Shown here piece after piece: positions 23,057 through 25,518 of a DNA stretch of 25,518 nucleotides. This stretch comes from JBFWWW01 sp050245975 (GTDB taxonomy: Bacteria > Pseudomonadota > Alphaproteobacteria > Rhizobiales > Hyphomicrobiaceae): NCBI GenBank assembly GCA_050245975.1, contig JBFWWW010000035.1, positions 1-25,518 on the forward strand, given 5' to 3'. Numbering within the stretch: position 1 is the first letter of the stretch; every line of letters starts with the position of its first letter. The translations under genes and the position numbers were made by a program. A model generated the notes under the pieces. It saw only the letters and a list, made by a program, of their open reading frames with translations. It was not told the DNA's origin and made no database searches.

Positions 23057-24070
23057 ATGCAGCCTTCAGCCCCCCTCGCCGTGACCGTTGGCGACCCCGC
23101 CGGCATCGGCCCGGACATCCTGCTCTCCGCCTGGCGGCGCCGGGACGAGCTCGCGCTGCCCGACATGGTGGTCTACGCCGATCCGGAAACGCTGGCCGAC
23201 CGGGCGCGGCGCCTCGGCATCGAGGCGACGATCGCGCCGCTGGCACCGGACGAGCCCCCGCAGCCCGGACGCCTCAATGTCCGCGCCGTCCCGCTCGCCC
23301 GCCGCGCCACCGCCGGCACGCCCGACGCCGCCAACGGACCTGCCGTCATTGCCGCCATCGAAACCGCGACTGCGGCCGTCGTCACCGGTGCGGCGGCAGC
23401 GCTCGTCACGGGTCCCATCGCCAAGAACGTCCTCTATGCGGCGGGGTTTGCCTACCAGGGCCACACGGACTTTCTCGCCGCGCTGGCCGAACGGCACGGT
23501 CACCGCGCCGCGCGCTCGGTGATGATGCTTGCCGGTGCCGGCCTGCGCGTCGTGCCCGTGACGGTGCACATCCCGCTGGCGGCCGTGCCCGGCGCGCTGA
23601 CCGAGGCGCTTGTCGTCGACACCATCCGCATCACCGCCGCCGCGCTGATGCGCGATTTCGGCATCGCCGCGCCGCGCATCGCCGTCGCGGGTCTCAACCC
23701 GCATGCCGGCGAAAACGGAACCATCGGCGAGGAGGAGGTGAAGGTCATCCTGCCGGCCATCCGCAAGCTGCGCGCCGAGGGCCTGCACATCAGCGGCCCG
23801 TTCGCGGCCGATTCCATGTTCCACGCCGAGGCGCGCCGCAGCTACGACGCGGCCATCGCGATGTATCACGACCAGGCGCTCATCCCGCTCAAGACGCTGG
23901 CTTTCGATACCGGCGTCAATGTCACGCTGGGCCTGCCGTTCATCCGCACCTCGCCCGACCACGGCACGGCTTTCGACATCGCCGGCAGCGGCAAGGCGCG
24001 CGCCGATAGCTTCCTTGCGGCCCTGATGCTCGCCGGCGATCTCGCGCGCCGGCGAGCCGCCTCTCCATGA
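23057..24070 (+). CDS. pdxA: 4-hydroxythreonine-4-phosphate dehydrogenase PdxA
   Basis: This 337-residue metal-dependent enzyme oxidises 4-hydroxythreonine 4-phosphate with NAD(P)+ in the DXP-dependent route to pyridoxal phosphate. It begins with the family motif VTVGDPAGIGPD. GPIAKN and the substrate motif GHTDFLA (H136, T137) follow. Three metal-binding histidines, H171, H216 (LNPHAGENG) and H271 (YHDQALIP), match E. coli H166, H211 and H266 with a constant offset of five. RTSPDHGTAFD completes the active site. The enzyme should therefore be active. Its TGA overlaps the rsmA ATG as ATGA, implying translational coupling. The surA-pdxA-rsmA order is a widely conserved cluster. Confidence 0.95.
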   Translation: MQPSAPLAVTVGDPAGIGPDILLSAWRRRDELALPDMVVYADPETLADRARRLGIEATIAPLAPDEPPQPGRLNVRAVPLARRATAGTPDAANGPAVIAAIETATAAVVTGAAAALVTGPIAKNVLYAAGFAYQGHTDFLAALAERHGHRAARSVMMLAGAGLRVVPVTVHIPLAAVPGALTEALVVDTIRITAAALMRDFGIAAPRIAVAGLNPHAGENGTIGEEEVKVILPAIRKLRAEGLHISGPFAADSMFHAEARRSYDAAIAMYHDQALIPLKTLAFDTGVNVTLGLPFIRTSPDHGTAFDIAGSGKARADSFLAALMLAGDLARRRAASP

Positions 24071-24978
24071 CGGCCGATCGACCTGCGGGCGCCGGCCGGG
24101 CACGCTCCGTCCCCGACGGCCTGCCGCCGCTTGGCGAGGTGATCCGCACCCATGGCTTGTCCGCCAGCCACGCGCTGGGCCAGAATTTCATCCTCGACCT
24201 CAACCTGACCCGTCGCATCGCCCGCGCGGCAGGACCGCTCGAGGGCCGCACCGCCATCGAAGTGGGGCCCGGGCCGGGCGGTCTCACGCGCGCGCTTTTC
24301 CTCGAAGGCGCCGCCCGCGTCGTCGCTGTCGAGCGTGACGAGCGCTGCCGCCCGGCGCTCGCCGCCGTCGCCGAGCGCTATCCCGGCCGCCTCGACGTCC
24401 GGTTCGGCGATGCGCTTGCCGCCGACTGGCGCGGGCTGCTCGCCGGCACGACCGGCAAGCCGGTGATCGTCGCCAACCTGCCCTACAACATCGCGACGCG
24501 GCTGCTGATCGGCTGGCTCGAGGCCGAGCCCTGGCCGCCGTGGTACGACCGCATGGTACTGATGTTCCAGAAGGAGGTTGCGGAGCGCATCGTCGCCGGA
24601 CCCGGCACGAAGGCCTACGGCCGTCTCGCCGTCATCGCCCAGTGGCGCACGAAGCCCCAGCTCCTGTTCCAGCTCAAGCCGGAGGCGTTTACCCCGCCGC
24701 CGAAGGTGGCGTCCGCCGTCGTACTGCTGGTGCCGCGCGCGGACCCGCAGCCGCCCTGCTCCGTCACGGTGCTGGGCCGCGTCACCGCGGCGGCCTTCGG
24801 CCAGCGGCGCAAGATGCTGCGGCAGAGCCTGCGCGCGCTGGTGCCCGATCCCATCGCCTTTCTCCAAGCAGCGGGCATCGATCCGACGCTGCGCGGCGAA
24901 GTTCTGTCGATTGCGGATTTTGCGCACCTGGCGCGCGTTCTCGAGCGCTGGCCGAAGGTCGCACCGTTAGAGCGATGA
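24067..24978 (+). CDS. rsmA: 16S rRNA N6,N6-dimethyladenosine transferase RsmA (KsgA)
   Basis: This 303-residue SAM-dependent enzyme dimethylates two adjacent adenosines near the 3' end of 16S rRNA (A1518 and A1519 in E. coli numbering) during small-subunit assembly. It shows LGQNFILD, the SAM-binding loop EVGPGPGGLT with acidic E in VAVERD, and catalytic NLPYNIAT (motif IV). The C-terminal domain (about 200-300) holds FTPPPKVASAVV and FGQRRKMLRQSL. It starts within the pdxA stop. Its 3' end overlaps the convergent gmk gene by 12 bases, so each stop codon lies inside the other gene. Confidence 0.95.
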   Translation: MTADRPAGAGRARSVPDGLPPLGEVIRTHGLSASHALGQNFILDLNLTRRIARAAGPLEGRTAIEVGPGPGGLTRALFLEGAARVVAVERDERCRPALAAVAERYPGRLDVRFGDALAADWRGLLAGTTGKPVIVANLPYNIATRLLIGWLEAEPWPPWYDRMVLMFQKEVAERIVAGPGTKAYGRLAVIAQWRTKPQLLFQLKPEAFTPPPKVASAVVLLVPRADPQPPCSVTVLGRVTAAAFGQRRKMLRQSLRALVPDPIAFLQAAGIDPTLRGEVLSIADFAHLARVLERWPKVAPLER

Positions 24979-25518
24979 AAGGATGTCGCGCACGAGATCC
25001 GACAGGCCGAGCTGGCGCTCGCGCTTCAGCCGCTCGGCTGCCAGGATCGCCTTGATGCCGGCGAGACTTTCCTCCACGTCGGCATTGACGATCACGTAGT
25101 CGTACTCGGCCCAGTGGCTGACCTCGGCGGCGGCGGCCTGCATGCGCCGCTGCACGACGTCGGGCGCATCCTGGTTGCGGGCCTTGAGCCGTTCCTCCAG
25201 CGCACGACCGTCCGGCGGCAGGATGAACACGCGCACCGTGTCCTGCCGCAGGTGCTCGACGAGTTGCTGCGCCCCCTGCCAGTCGATATCGAACAGCACG
25301 TCGCGGCCCGCCTCCAGCGCCATCATCACCGGGCCTTTCGGCGTCGCGTAGAGATTGCCGAACACCTGCGCCCATTCGAGCAGTTCGCCGGCCGCGCGCC
25401 GGCGCTCGAACTCGGCCGTGTCGACGAAGAAGTAGTCGCGGCCTTCGACCTCGCCCGGACGCGGCGTGCGCGTCGTCACCGAGACCGACATGCCGAGACT
25501 CGCATCGCCCTCGAGGAG
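24967..25518 (-). CDS. gmk: Guanylate kinase, N-terminus cut by window edge
   Basis: The frame is open to the last base of the window and 183 C-terminal residues are visible. They start with LLEGDASLG, which directly precedes the usual MSVSVTTRTPRPGEVEGRDY segment of guanylate kinases, so the ATG at 25489-25491 is internal. The P-loop (about the first 20-30 residues) lies outside. Visible parts are the GMP-binding region (TTRTPRPGE, GRDYFFV, EWAQVFGNLYATPK), DVLFDIDWQGAQQL and the lid (RMQAAAAEV). The enzyme converts GMP to GDP, feeding GTP and signalling nucleotides. It is convergent with rsmA and overlaps it by 12 bases. Confidence 0.95.
   Translation of the reverse strand, partial: LLEGDASLGMSVSVTTRTPRPGEVEGRDYFFVDTAEFERRRAAGELLEWAQVFGNLYATPKGPVMMALEAGRDVLFDIDWQGAQQLVEHLRQDTVRVFILPPDGRALEERLKARNQDAPDVVQRRMQAAAAEVSHWAEYDYVIVNADVEESLAGIKAILAAERLKRERQLGLSDLVRDILSSL

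Overview
The window looks like ordinary core chromosome of a GC-rich alphaproteobacterium, most likely of the Hyphomicrobiales (Rhizobiales) or a close relative. The inference rests on the alphaproteobacterial order dusB-ntrB-ntrC-ntrY-ntrX-(dat)-hfq-hflX, a fused ispDF gene, an NtrX without the GAFTGA loop, strong G/C-ending codon use, and the block lptF-lptG-lptD-surA-pdxA-rsmA-gmk. I see no phage genes, transposase, CRISPR array, tRNA or rRNA, and I did not find a new multi-gene system. The unusual material lies in intergenic elements and in single proteins.

Layout. Positions 1-1031 (+): a small P-loop kinase-like protein and a COQ10/RatA START-domain protein. Positions 1032-1283 hold a mosaic palindromic repeat with imperfect terminal inverted repeats. 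Positions 1284-3617 (-): ispDF, a MarR-type regulator and a stand-alone CinA C-terminal amidase. Positions 3772-11350 (+): dusB and the two nitrogen-related two-component systems NtrB/NtrC and NtrY/NtrX. Positions 11367-14061 (+): a D-amino-acid-transaminase-like gene, hfq and hflX. Positions 14058-16553 (-): pepA and then mazG. Positions 16832-21594 (+): lptF, lptG and lptD, the inner- and outer-membrane ends of the lipopolysaccharide export bridge. Positions 21765-24978 (+): surA (periplasmic chaperone), pdxA (vitamin B6) and rsmA (16S rRNA dimethylation). Positions 24967-25518 (-): gmk, whose N-terminal P-loop lies beyond the right edge.

How they fit together. The left half joins isoprenoid supply, tRNA dihydrouridylation and nitrogen/redox signalling; Hfq probably adds post-transcriptional control. 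The right half is an envelope-biogenesis block: LptF/G and LptD move lipopolysaccharide to the surface and SurA helps fold outer-membrane proteins such as LptD. PdxA, RsmA and Gmk are housekeeping genes.

No stretch longer than about 300 bases lacks a gene. The longest gaps are 16554-16831 (divergent promoter region), 1032-1283 (repeat element) and 7391-7628 (upstream of ntrY). Points worth a second look: the 1039-1287 element that appears to supply the cinA stop codon, an hflX reading frame without a normal start codon where homology predicts one, a roughly 60-residue insertion in SurA, a consensus DnaA box upstream of surA, an abrupt codon-use shift across the lptG/lptD junction, and the missing GAFTGA loop of NtrX.
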